From contig CAZRDB010000234.1 in NCBI GenBank assembly GCA_964598695.1, positions 1-6,961 of the forward strand: a DNA stretch of 6,961 bases. Direction: 5' to 3'. This DNA is from CAZRDB01 sp964598695. GTDB lineage: Bacteria > Armatimonadota > Zipacnadia > UBA1398. The number at the start of each line of letters is the position of its first letter. Position 1 is the stretch's first letter. Positions 1 through 6,794 of the stretch are shown here, piece after piece. The notes beneath the pieces are model-generated. The model had not been told where the DNA came from and searched no databases. It saw only the letters and a program-made list of their open reading frames with translations. A program made the position numbers and the translations under genes.

Positions 1-1602
1 AACCCCTTCGGCTTCTCGTGCGACAACCAGACGACCTACAGCCTCGCGAGCTACTGCGAGAAGATGGCTCGGGCCGGCATCGGATGGATCCGCGGCTTCC
101 CCACGGCGAACGTCATCGCGCCCGAGCGCGGCCGCTACGACTGGTCGTCGGTCGAGACGCTGCTCGGGACGGCGGAGGCGAACGGGATGGCCGTCAGCGG
201 CATCCTGTTCTACATGCCCGAGTGGATCGAGGCCGGCGAAGCGAGACTGCCCGTCGGCGACCTCGCCGGCTGGGCCGAGTATGTCTCCGCCGTCGTGACC
301 CACTGCAAGGGCCGCGTGCGGTACTGGGAGGTCTGGAACGAGACCCCCAACTTCATCGGCAGTGCCACGGCCGAGGACTATGCGAAGACCGTCGTCGCCT
401 CGTACGAGGCTGCCAAGGCGGCCGACCCCGACTGCCAGGTCGGGCTCAGCATCCAGAGCAACAACGTCCATTGGACCACCGAGGTGCTGCGTGCCGGCGC
501 GAGGGGCCACTACGACTACATCGCGGTGCACCCGTACGAGACCCTCGGCCTTGTGGAGGCGAGCGGCCTCGAGGCCACCTTCCTGGCGATCGTCCCCACG
601 CTGCGGACGATGCTGGCGGCGGAGGACCCGGCGCGCGCGGAGGCGCCCATCTGGTTCACCGAGATCGGCATGGACGCGCGGGAGGGCGAGGTCGCGCAGG
701 CGGGCGCGCTCGTGAAGGCCTACGCGATGGCGCTCGCCCAGGGCGTCGCGCGAATCGACTGGTTCGAGGGGATCGATGGCGACAGCGGGCCGATGGGTCT
801 CCTGCGCGCCGACGGCTCGCCGAGGCTGGCCTACGCCGCCATGGCGCACCTGACGCGCCTGCTCGGCCCGACGCCCCGGTACGAGGGGTGGCTCCAACCG
901 GGTGGCTCGAGCTGCGGCTTCGTCTTCTCGGGGGCGTCGGAGCCCGTCCTCGCGCTCTGGGGCCGTCCGGGCGCGGCGACCGAGGTGGAGTTCCCCGGCC
1001 CGGTGCGGATCGTCGACCCTCTCACCGGCGCGACGGAGACCGCCTCATCGTGCTGGCTCTCAGCCACGCCACTGCTCGTGACGGGCGTCCCAGAGGACCT
1101 CCTCGCCGAGGCCCGCGCGAACCGCGACCGGCCGTTCCCCTGGCCCGGCGACCGCGACTACACCGACGCGACCTCGGTCTGGCTCGCGGCCGGCGCGCCG
1201 AACGAGGAACGCGGCCTCCACCAGGTCACGCCCGACGCCTCCTCGACGCCCACCGTCGCGTACGGTGTGGCGGCGCGCGACTGCGGCACGGGGCCGGCGC
1301 AGACGTTCACCGTCGACCCGGGCTTCCTCTCCTACACCGCCGAGCCGATCGCGATCACGGTCGTCGTGCGCCGGAACGCGAACGACGACGAAGCCGGGTT
1401 CAACCTGTGGTACGAGTCGGCGGGTGGCTACCGCAACACGGGGAGCTGGTACACCGTCCCCGGCAACGACCAGTGGTACACCCAGACCTGGGTGATCGAG
1501 GACCCGCAGTTCGTGGGCAAGTGGGGCTACCACTTCGCCCTCAACGCCGACTCGCCGCGGAGCTACCTCCTGCGGAGCGTCACCGTCTCGAAGCTCCGCT
1601 GA
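1..1602 (+). CDS. Clan GH-A (GH39-like) glycoside hydrolase, 5'-truncated by the window edge
   Basis: The frame is open from base 1 to the TGA at 1600-1602 (533 codons), so the true start and any signal peptide lie outside. Residues about 1-290 read as a TIM barrel. The text FxxxRxGFPTANVIAPERGRYDW resembles the start of GH39/GH5-like barrels. WEVWNE carries the usual acid/base Glu (residue 114, codon 340-342) after Asn113. VHPYE (His177) lies on a later strand, and IWFTEIGMDA carries the presumed nucleophile Glu221 (codon 661-663). The segment GVARIDWFEGIDG followed by GLLRADGSPRLAY is typical of the barrel end in this group. A small beta region follows (about 295-365). Residues about 385-533 form a separate Trp/Tyr-rich beta-sandwich ending in NLWYESAGGYRNTGSWYTVP and FVGKWGYHF, probably an ancillary carbohydrate-binding-type module. 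The expected role is hydrolysis of a beta-glycoside by a retaining mechanism (family knowledge); the substrate is unknown. Assignment to GH39 rather than another clan GH-A family is tentative. Confidence 0.9.
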   Translation, partial: NPFGFSCDNQTTYSLASYCEKMARAGIGWIRGFPTANVIAPERGRYDWSSVETLLGTAEANGMAVSGILFYMPEWIEAGEARLPVGDLAGWAEYVSAVVTHCKGRVRYWEVWNETPNFIGSATAEDYAKTVVASYEAAKAADPDCQVGLSIQSNNVHWTTEVLRAGARGHYDYIAVHPYETLGLVEASGLEATFLAIVPTLRTMLAAEDPARAEAPIWFTEIGMDAREGEVAQAGALVKAYAMALAQGVARIDWFEGIDGDSGPMGLLRADGSPRLAYAAMAHLTRLLGPTPRYEGWLQPGGSSCGFVFSGASEPVLALWGRPGAATEVEFPGPVRIVDPLTGATETASSCWLSATPLLVTGVPEDLLAEARANRDRPFPWPGDRDYTDATSVWLAAGAPNEERGLHQVTPDASSTPTVAYGVAARDCGTGPAQTFTVDPGFLSYTAEPIAITVVVRRNANDDEAGFNLWYESAGGYRNTGSWYTVPGNDQWYTQTWVIEDPQFVGKWGYHFALNADSPRSYLLRSVTVSKLR

Positions 1603-1711
1603 CCCACGCGATCTGTGGCGGGCACACGGAGGAGACCGCGCGCCCGAGGCTGAACGGCCCGTCGCGCTTGCTGTGTCCATATGGGTCGCCGACTCGACGC
1701 GGCCCACTTCG

Positions 1712-1729
1712 CCGCCCCGCGCGGGGCGG
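1712..1729. repeat. Perfect 18-bp GC palindrome upstream of the GH36-like gene
   Basis: The sequence CCGCCCCGCGCGGGGCGG is its own reverse complement (9-bp arms, no spacer). It ends 4 bases before the AGGGGG ribosome binding site of the gene starting at 1748. It lies 109 bases after the stop of the upstream gene. It could be an operator for a dimeric regulator, or in RNA a very stable stem that limits access to the ribosome binding site or marks the 3' end of the upstream transcript. No T-run follows, so it is not a classical intrinsic terminator. The palindrome is certain; a function is inference. Confidence 0.6.
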
Positions 1730-1733
1730 GCTC

Positions 1734-1739
1734 AGGGGG
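1734..1739 (+). promoter_or_regulatory. Ribosome binding site supporting the TTG start at 1748
   Basis: AGGGGG lies 8 bases before TTG at 1748-1750. It decides the start: translation from here begins directly with a signal peptide, whereas the longer GTG reading from 1673 puts about 25 polar, Pro/Arg-rich residues in front of it. Confidence 0.6.
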
Positions 1740-1747
1740 TACTTGCG

Positions 1748-3925
1748 TTGGAGAAGATCCACTTAGGCTGCGCACTTCTGGTTGGGCTCACGACGGTTGC
1801 CGCGGGGGCGGCGAGCGCGGCTCCCACGGCACGGTGGGAAGGGGCGACGGGGCGGCTGACCCTCACGAGCGGCTCGCTCGAGCTGCGGATCGAGACGGCC
1901 CGCGGCATCAACGCCTGCTCGATCCGCGACCGGACGCTCGACATCACCATCGCCGACGGAGACTACTCCTGGCCCGGCGGCGGTCTCCCATCGCTCCTCG
2001 CCACTCCCTCGCTGGATCGGAGCCCGGACGGCACCCGGTCGGTCGAGCTGGTCGGCCGCCTCGGCGACCTCGTCGTGAGCCAGCGCTTCACGGCGCCGGC
2101 GGACGAGCCCGGGGTGATCCTCGAGGCGATCACGATCCGCAACCCCTCCGGCGAGCCGCTCGAGACCGGCGACTTCCGCTGTGGTTTCACGCGTACCGTC
2201 CGGCGCGGCGAGGAGTGGGTCGCCGCGGCCGAGGAGATCCGGGTCTCTCCCGTCCCCTACCGGCGCGAGACCAACGGCGAGATCCAGGAGTTCCCACTCG
2301 CCGAGATCGCGCGGCGGGGCGTCAGCTACTGCGGCTGGGCGGAGCAGCCCGTCGAGACCCCGACCTGGGGCGCCGAGGGCTGGGTGTGGAGCGGCGACTC
2401 GTCCGTGGTCCTCCTCGCGAAGCACAACGCCGGCTCGATGGAGTGGTCGCTCATCGACCCGCTCGAGCGCGACGGCGACACCCTCCTGCGGTTCGCGGGG
2501 GCCGGCCTGTGGAAACACGGCCATCCGGAGCCGGCCGCACGACTGGGGCCCCACGGGTCGTACACGTTCGGCGAGACGCGACTGCAGTCGATCGCCGGCG
2601 ACTGGAAGGACGCCTACTACGCCTACCGGGGCTACACCGAGTCGAAGGGCTGCCGGACGCCCGAGGGCTACGACCCGCCCATCCACTGGAACGAGCTGTA
2701 CGACAACGCCTACTACTTCAAGTGCTGCGAGCTGTGCGGCCGTCACATCACGCCGGACGGCCTGTACATCGGTCCGGGCTTCTGGGAGCCGAACCGCGCG
2801 CTGCTGGCTCAGGAGTACACGCGTGAGCTGATGCTCGCCGAGGCCGACAAGGCCCGCGATCTCGGCTGCGAGGCGCTCTACATGGATCCGGGTTGGGACA
2901 CGGGGCCGAACCAGCAGATCTGGGACTCCGAGCGGCTCGGACCGCTCGACGCGTGGACCCGCCGGATGCGCGAGGAGTACGGCCTCGGCGTCTCGCTGTG
3001 GTGCGCCCTGGGCTGTGTGCCCCCGAGCTACGGCGACCCCACCGCCACTCCGCCCGAGGCCCGTGTCATGAACCCGGACGGCACGCCGGGCCACATCGTC
3101 TGCTTCGCCTCGCCGGCCTTCCTCGCGAGCAAGGAGGAGCGCCTCTCGGCCCTGTGCCGCGACGGGGTCGGCTTCCTCATGTTCGACAGTAACCAGTACT
3201 CCGGCCCCTGCCACGACCCGTCCCACGGCCACGCCGTCCCCTCCACCCGCGAGGACCACGCACGGGGCCTGCTCAGCCTGATCCATCGCCTTCGGGCGAG
3301 CTACCCGGAGCTTCTGATCGAGCTGCACGACCCGATCAGCGGCCCGAGCGGGATCCACTACACCCCGACCTACTACGGCTACGGGCAGCCCGACACGTTC
3401 GACCTGTGGGGCCACGAGTTCATGTGGGGCCCCCTCGACGACATCCTCTCGCGCCGGGCCGTGAGCCTCTACTACTTCAACCTCGCCTACAGCATCCCGC
3501 TCTACCTGCACGTGAACCTCAAGCAGGACAACGAGAACTCGCTCATCTTCTGGTGGTTCGCGAGCACCTGTCGCCACCTCGGCGTGGGAGGCCAGCCCCC
3601 GGAGCCCGTGTGGGCGGCGGAGAAGCGCGCGATGCGAACCTACCGCGCGCTCAAGCCCTTCTACGCGCGGGGGCGGTTCTACGGGCTCGACGAGACGCTC
3701 CACGCCCACACGCTCGCCGAGCGAGGGGAGTGCGCGATCAACGCGTTCAACCTCGACGACCAGCCCATGACACGCTCCGTGACCTTCCGGCTGGCCGAGG
3801 TCGGCCTCCCGGAGGGCAAGGTGACGCTGCAGGGAGCGCCGTTCACCGTCTCCGGCGACCGGGTCACGCTCGATCTCGAAGTCCCGGCACGCGGCCACCG
3901 GCTGATCCGACTGCGCGTCGAGTAG
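1748..3925 (+). CDS. Secreted GH36 / clan GH-D-like alpha-glycosidase (alpha-galactosidase-like)
   Basis: 725 residues from TTG. Residues 1-24 are a Sec signal peptide: Lys3, a hydrophobic core LGCALLVGLTTVAAGAA, and an ASA/A cleavage region. The mature enzyme should be outside the cytoplasm. Residues about 25-290 are an N-terminal beta-supersandwich of GH36 type. A TIM barrel follows at about 310-600, and a small C-terminal beta domain ends in RGHRLIRLRVE. Barrel landmarks: LYMDPGWD (Asp380, Trp383, Asp384); GFLMFDSNQY, whose Asp480 (codon 3185-3187) sits where GH36/GH27 have the nucleophile (K-W/Y-D-M/N); IELHDPISGPSG (525-535), where GH36 has ESCSxGGxR; and QPDTFDLWGHEF, with Asp549 and Asp552 as acid/base candidates. 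These parallels place it in or near clan GH-D, which hydrolyses alpha-galactosides and related bonds with retention. The canonical motifs are altered, so the substrate is uncertain and a distant, unnamed family is possible. A KCCELCGRH cluster (325-333) is unusual for an exported enzyme. It lies 145 bases after the GH39-like gene, on the same strand, suggesting joint glycan breakdown. Confidence 0.85.
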   Translation: MEKIHLGCALLVGLTTVAAGAASAAPTARWEGATGRLTLTSGSLELRIETARGINACSIRDRTLDITIADGDYSWPGGGLPSLLATPSLDRSPDGTRSVELVGRLGDLVVSQRFTAPADEPGVILEAITIRNPSGEPLETGDFRCGFTRTVRRGEEWVAAAEEIRVSPVPYRRETNGEIQEFPLAEIARRGVSYCGWAEQPVETPTWGAEGWVWSGDSSVVLLAKHNAGSMEWSLIDPLERDGDTLLRFAGAGLWKHGHPEPAARLGPHGSYTFGETRLQSIAGDWKDAYYAYRGYTESKGCRTPEGYDPPIHWNELYDNAYYFKCCELCGRHITPDGLYIGPGFWEPNRALLAQEYTRELMLAEADKARDLGCEALYMDPGWDTGPNQQIWDSERLGPLDAWTRRMREEYGLGVSLWCALGCVPPSYGDPTATPPEARVMNPDGTPGHIVCFASPAFLASKEERLSALCRDGVGFLMFDSNQYSGPCHDPSHGHAVPSTREDHARGLLSLIHRLRASYPELLIELHDPISGPSGIHYTPTYYGYGQPDTFDLWGHEFMWGPLDDILSRRAVSLYYFNLAYSIPLYLHVNLKQDNENSLIFWWFASTCRHLGVGGQPPEPVWAAEKRAMRTYRALKPFYARGRFYGLDETLHAHTLAERGECAINAFNLDDQPMTRSVTFRLAEVGLPEGKVTLQGAPFTVSGDRVTLDLEVPARGHRLIRLRVE

Positions 3926-3940
3926 GGCTCCATGGCTCCC

Positions 3941-3983
3941 CGCCCGCCTCCGGTGAACCGCCGATGCCGGGGGCGAGCGGGCG
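3941..3983 (+). terminator. GC-rich stem-loop after the GH36-like gene, no U-tract
   Basis: CGCCCGC (3941-3947) is the exact complement of GCGGGCG (3977-3983). Inside it, 3948-3953 can pair with 3967-3972 (one G-U pair). The structure starts 15 bases after the TAG at 3923-3925. Without a following T-run it is at best a non-canonical terminator or an RNA-stabilising 3' structure. In DNA this GC-rich such a fold could also arise by chance. Confidence 0.25.
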
Positions 3984-4057
3984 CCACGGGCTCGTGCCGG
4001 CGATCGGGGGAGGATCCCCGCACCGAGCCCGGAACACCCACACCGTGGTCGACGGCC

Positions 4058-4062
4058 GGAGG
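4058..4062 (+). promoter_or_regulatory. Ribosome binding site of the glycyl radical enzyme gene
   Basis: GGAGG lies 6 bases before ATG 4069-4071. This fixes the start, since no better in-frame start with such a site is seen nearby. Confidence 0.7.
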
Positions 4063-4068
4063 TAGCGG

Positions 4069-6222
4069 ATGTCCCCCAGATTAGCGCGTTTCCTCGCAAC
4101 AGCCCGCCGGCGCGGGTACGAGCCCCACGTGAGCCCGAAAGAGGCCAACCTCACCCACGCCTTCTTCGAGCGGTACGCCGACCTGCCGCTCCTCGAGCGC
4201 CAGGCCCGGAGCATGGCCTATGCACTCGCGCACGAACCCCTCGTCTTCGACCCGGATGAGACCATCCCGGGCCAGATCTGGCAGGCGTGCCGCGGCGCCG
4301 GCGATCCCTTCATCGCCGGCGCGGCCGACGAGCGCTGGCGGGAGTGGTCGGTCGCCGGCGTCGCCCCGCAGTGGGTCGCCGAGCGGATGCCCGAGTGCAC
4401 CGCGTTCGAGCGGGAGGGCGGCGCCACGCCGGGCCACGTCGGCTGGGACTGGAGCCTCGTCCTCGACCTGGGTCTCCTCGGCCTCCGCGAGCGCTTCGAG
4501 CGGGCCGCCCGCGAGGCCGACGACGCCGAGGCCCGCGCGTTCCACCGGGCCGTGACGATCGTTCTCGACGGGGCGATCGAGTTCGCCCGGCGCGTCGCCG
4601 AGGGTGCCCCGCCCGAGTTGCGCGAGCGCTGCGAGCACGTGCCTCTCCACCCCGCGCGCGACTTCCGCGAGGCGGTCCAGTCGTTCTGGATCCAGCACCT
4701 CGCGGTCATGTTCGAGAACCCCCACGGCGGCAACGGGCCGGGGCTGATGGACCGTATCCTCTGGCCGTGGCTCGAGCGCGACCTGAGCCGCGGCGCGATC
4801 ACGCTCGACGAGGCTCGCGAACTGATCGCCGAGCTGTTCATCAAGCTCGACGAGCGCATCGCGCGGCACGACGGGTGGGTGGAGGCGATCTGCGTCGGGG
4901 GCCGGACGAGTGATGGAGGGGGCGCCGAGACCCCCCTCTCGCACATCCTGGTCGAGGCGATCATGTCGCTCAAGCAGACCCACCCCTCCGTCTACATGCG
5001 GTTGCGCGACGACGCCCCCGACGACTTCCTCGCGCTCGCCGCCGACTACCTCCGCGACGGCGGGGGCCGGGCGCAGATCCACGGCGATGACCGGATCATC
5101 GAGTCGCTGGTCGCCTCCGGCATCGCGCACGCCGATGCCTGCGAGTGGATGGCCGGAGGCTGCATGGAGGAGTCGCCCCAGGGCCGCAGCGGCGACTTCG
5201 TCTTCACCTACGTCCACAACCTGGCCGCGACCTTCGAGGCCGTGCTCCATGGCGGGGCCCCGCTGCTGCTGGGCGAGCGGATCGCTCCCGTCGAGCACGA
5301 CCTCACCGGCTACGCCTGCTTCGAGGATCTCTTCGAGGCATTCCGCGGCGAGAGCGAGCGCGTCCTGCGGCTGATGCTGCGGCGCGTCGACACCTGGGTC
5401 GAGGCCTACGCCCGCTACCGTCCGGCGCTCCTGCTGTCGTCGATGGTCCACGACTGCCTGGAGCGCGGCAAGCCGGTCTCGGCCGGAGGCGCACGCTACC
5501 AGGACTACTCCGGTTCCGCGGTCGGGATCCCCAATGTGGCCGACAGCCTCCTGGCCATCGACCACGCCGTCTACCGCGAGGGCTTCGTCGAACCGGCCAC
5601 ACTGCTCTCGGCGCTACGCGCCAACTTCGAGGGCCACGAGCCCCTGCGGAGACGTCTCCTGCGGCTGCCCCGTTTCGGCCAGGACGACCCCGAGGCCGAC
5701 CGGATGGCCCAGCGCGTCCTCGAGTGCTACCTGCGCCCCTGCGAGCAGCACGTCACCGCGTTCGGCGGCCGGGTCCGGCCCATCGTCCTCGGCTTCGTCT
5801 GGGTGGCCGGGATGGGCGCGACCACCGGCGCGACGCCCGACGGCCGGCGGGCCGGCGAGCCGCTCGCCCACGGCCTGAGCCCCCAATGCGGCAGCGCCGA
5901 CCGGGGCCTCTCGGCCGCACTCCGCTCCGTCACGCGGCTCGACCTCTCGCGCCTGAGCGGCGGCGCGGCGACGATGTTCGACCTCGACCCGGCCTGGGCC
6001 CGCGACGACGTGGTCGCGGCCACGCTGCGCACGTTCATCGCGCTCGGAGGACAGATCTTCCAGGGCAACGTGCTCGACACGGCACAACTCGAGGAGGCGC
6101 TCGCCGAGCCCGAGCGCCACGGCGATCTGATGGTCCGCGTCGGCGGCTACTCCGCGAAGTTCGTGACGCTCTCCCCGACGACCCAGCAGGAGATCCTCAA
6201 CCGACGACGGTTCGGGAGCTGA
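4069..6222 (+). CDS. Divergent glycyl radical enzyme (PFL superfamily, C-x-E eliminase/decarboxylase type)
   Basis: 717 residues, shorter than the roughly 760-850 of most characterised members. Superfamily landmarks appear in order. The N-terminal helical part has EPLVFDPDETIPG, where others have P-I-x-I-x-x-x-E-x-I-V-G. ARDFREAVQSFWIQHL leads to GLMDRILWPWLERDL. DGWVEAICVGGRTSDG with THPSVYMRL matches the mid-barrel strands. EWMAGGCMEESPQG carries the thiyl-radical Cys365 (codon 5161-5163) and Glu367. RVGGYSAKF carries the glycyl radical at Gly693 (codon 6145-6147), 24 residues from the C terminus. A single Cys in G-C-x-E, rather than Cys-Cys, argues against pyruvate formate-lyase. It fits the branch with glycerol, propanediol, choline and hydroxyproline eliminases and arylacetate decarboxylases. 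No signal peptide is seen, so it should act in the cytoplasm, and the family is oxygen-sensitive. It needs a radical-SAM activase to make the Gly radical; none is encoded here. The neighbouring glycosidases suggest a sugar- or polyol-derived substrate (inference); the exact reaction cannot be assigned. Confidence 0.93.
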   Translation: MSPRLARFLATARRRGYEPHVSPKEANLTHAFFERYADLPLLERQARSMAYALAHEPLVFDPDETIPGQIWQACRGAGDPFIAGAADERWREWSVAGVAPQWVAERMPECTAFEREGGATPGHVGWDWSLVLDLGLLGLRERFERAAREADDAEARAFHRAVTIVLDGAIEFARRVAEGAPPELRERCEHVPLHPARDFREAVQSFWIQHLAVMFENPHGGNGPGLMDRILWPWLERDLSRGAITLDEARELIAELFIKLDERIARHDGWVEAICVGGRTSDGGGAETPLSHILVEAIMSLKQTHPSVYMRLRDDAPDDFLALAADYLRDGGGRAQIHGDDRIIESLVASGIAHADACEWMAGGCMEESPQGRSGDFVFTYVHNLAATFEAVLHGGAPLLLGERIAPVEHDLTGYACFEDLFEAFRGESERVLRLMLRRVDTWVEAYARYRPALLLSSMVHDCLERGKPVSAGGARYQDYSGSAVGIPNVADSLLAIDHAVYREGFVEPATLLSALRANFEGHEPLRRRLLRLPRFGQDDPEADRMAQRVLECYLRPCEQHVTAFGGRVRPIVLGFVWVAGMGATTGATPDGRRAGEPLAHGLSPQCGSADRGLSAALRSVTRLDLSRLSGGAATMFDLDPAWARDDVVAATLRTFIALGGQIFQGNVLDTAQLEEALAEPERHGDLMVRVGGYSAKFVTLSPTTQQEILNRRRFGS

Positions 6223-6262
6223 CCCGCTGGCGACGGCCGACAACCGCAGGGGCGGCGGGGCG

Positions 6263-6269
6263 AGGAGGG
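6263..6269 (+). promoter_or_regulatory. Strong ribosome binding site of the small membrane protein gene
   Basis: AGGAGGG lies 7 bases before ATG 6277-6279. This near-consensus site is the main reason for accepting the short reading frame behind it as a gene. It lies in the 54-base gap after the GRE stop. Confidence 0.7.
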
Positions 6270-6276
6270 CACGTCG

Positions 6277-6636
6277 ATGGTGCGCAGAAGCCTCCGCTGG
6301 CTTGGGTGCGCGCTCATCCGGAAGCGACGGGGCTGGCGCGCGTTGGGGCCGTTCTTGGTCGCGTACGCAGCTCTCGCACTTCAGATGCTGGCCGTTCCCG
6401 CGGCTTGGTGGACGCCGCTGCCCGTGCCCGATCTCCTCGTGTGGCGCCCTGAGCACGGCGAGGCCGCGATGTGTGCAGTGCTTGCTGCCAGTGTCGTCAT
6501 CTGGGCACTGGCCGGTGCTGTCGCGCGGCGCAGAGCTCGGCACTTCCCTGGCGCCTACGCCCGCGTCCCTGGGTGGTTGCGCGACTACCTGCTACTGCCA
6601 ACCCCCGACGGGCGGGAGTCGCGGCCCGGGGGGTGA
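6277..6636 (+). CDS. Small two-helix membrane protein of unknown function
   Basis: 119 residues from ATG; I do not recognise a family. The N terminus is strongly basic (RRSLRW, RKRRGWR), followed by a hydrophobic stretch at about 24-45 (GPFLVAYAALALQMLAVPAAWW). A short polar loop with Asp, Arg, Glu and His comes next, then a second hydrophobic stretch at about 63-83 (AAMCAVLAASVVIWALAGAVA). It closes with RRRARH and a polar tail. By the positive-inside rule both ends should face the cytoplasm, giving a hairpin in the inner membrane. It lies 54 bases after the GRE with its own good ribosome binding site, so it may be co-transcribed. By hand count 25 of its 119 codons end in A or T, against 5 of 120 in the GRE stretch 4441-4800. 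This may mean foreign origin, weak expression or relaxed selection. No link to the GRE or the glycosidases can be shown from the sequence. Confidence 0.65.
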   Translation: MVRRSLRWLGCALIRKRRGWRALGPFLVAYAALALQMLAVPAAWWTPLPVPDLLVWRPEHGEAAMCAVLAASVVIWALAGAVARRRARHFPGAYARVPGWLRDYLLLPTPDGRESRPGG

Positions 6637-6683
6637 ACGCCCGTTGTCGGCGTCGCACTCCACCGCCCGGGTTCGAGCGTGGC

Positions 6684-6729
6684 CCGTGATCCGCAGCCAA
6701 CCAACGGATCGCGGACCTGGGGGTCCAGG
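6684..6729. terminator. Tandem hairpins between converging genes, possible terminator
   Basis: A 10-bp stem (6684-6693 with 6705-6714, one G-T pair, 11-base loop) contains the perfect arms GATCCG/CGGATC. It is followed directly by CCTGG (6716-6720) and CCAGG (6725-6729) with a 4-base loop. They begin 48 bases after the stop of the membrane protein gene. They lie between that gene and the minus-strand LamG end, where a two-way terminator would be expected. No T-run follows on either strand, so the call rests on structure and position only. Confidence 0.3.
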
Positions 6730-6794
6730 CCTGTCTGAACCGGGTCCTCGCGTCGCCGGGCCCGCTACCCCGTCCCGGAGCGGTCGGCGATCGC

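Noticed and set aside
1603..1747. Sigma-70-like promoter (TTGCTG near 1669, CATATG near 1678)
   Set aside because: Spacing and -10 match are poor, and AT content is too low to tell it from chance.
18..1766. 582-codon plus-strand frame across the GH39-like gene
   Set aside because: Arg/Gly/Pro/Ala-rich translation without domain motifs. It is an out-of-frame shadow caused by high G+C; the true frame carries the WNE and TEIG motifs.
1763..1774. Lipoprotein signal at the Cys in HLGCAL near the start of the GH36-like protein
   Set aside because: The Cys is only residue 8, comes before the hydrophobic core, and lacks a proper lipobox. A normal Sec signal with ASA/A cleavage fits better.
4007..4018. 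GGGG/CCCC short hairpin before the GRE gene
   Set aside because: Stem of about 5 bp without a T-run; such folds are common by chance at this G+C.
1763..4099. 778-codon antisense frame over the GH36-like gene
   Set aside because: Lies fully opposite a gene with clear motifs and a signal peptide. Its translation is low-complexity, and long antisense frames are expected when codon thirds are nearly all G or C.
4081..5565. 494-codon antisense frame over the glycyl radical enzyme gene
   Set aside because: Same GC-driven artefact; no recognisable domain, and opposite strongly conserved active-site motifs.
4069..6222. Annotation as pyruvate formate-lyase (pflB)
   Set aside because: The Cys-Cys pair of true PFL is absent; the site is Gly-Cys-Met-Glu, as in eliminases and decarboxylases of the superfamily.
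5145..6452. 435-codon plus-strand frame overlapping the GRE end and the membrane protein gene
   Set aside because: Arg/Pro/Gly-rich shadow frame without motifs or a ribosome binding site that decides a start.
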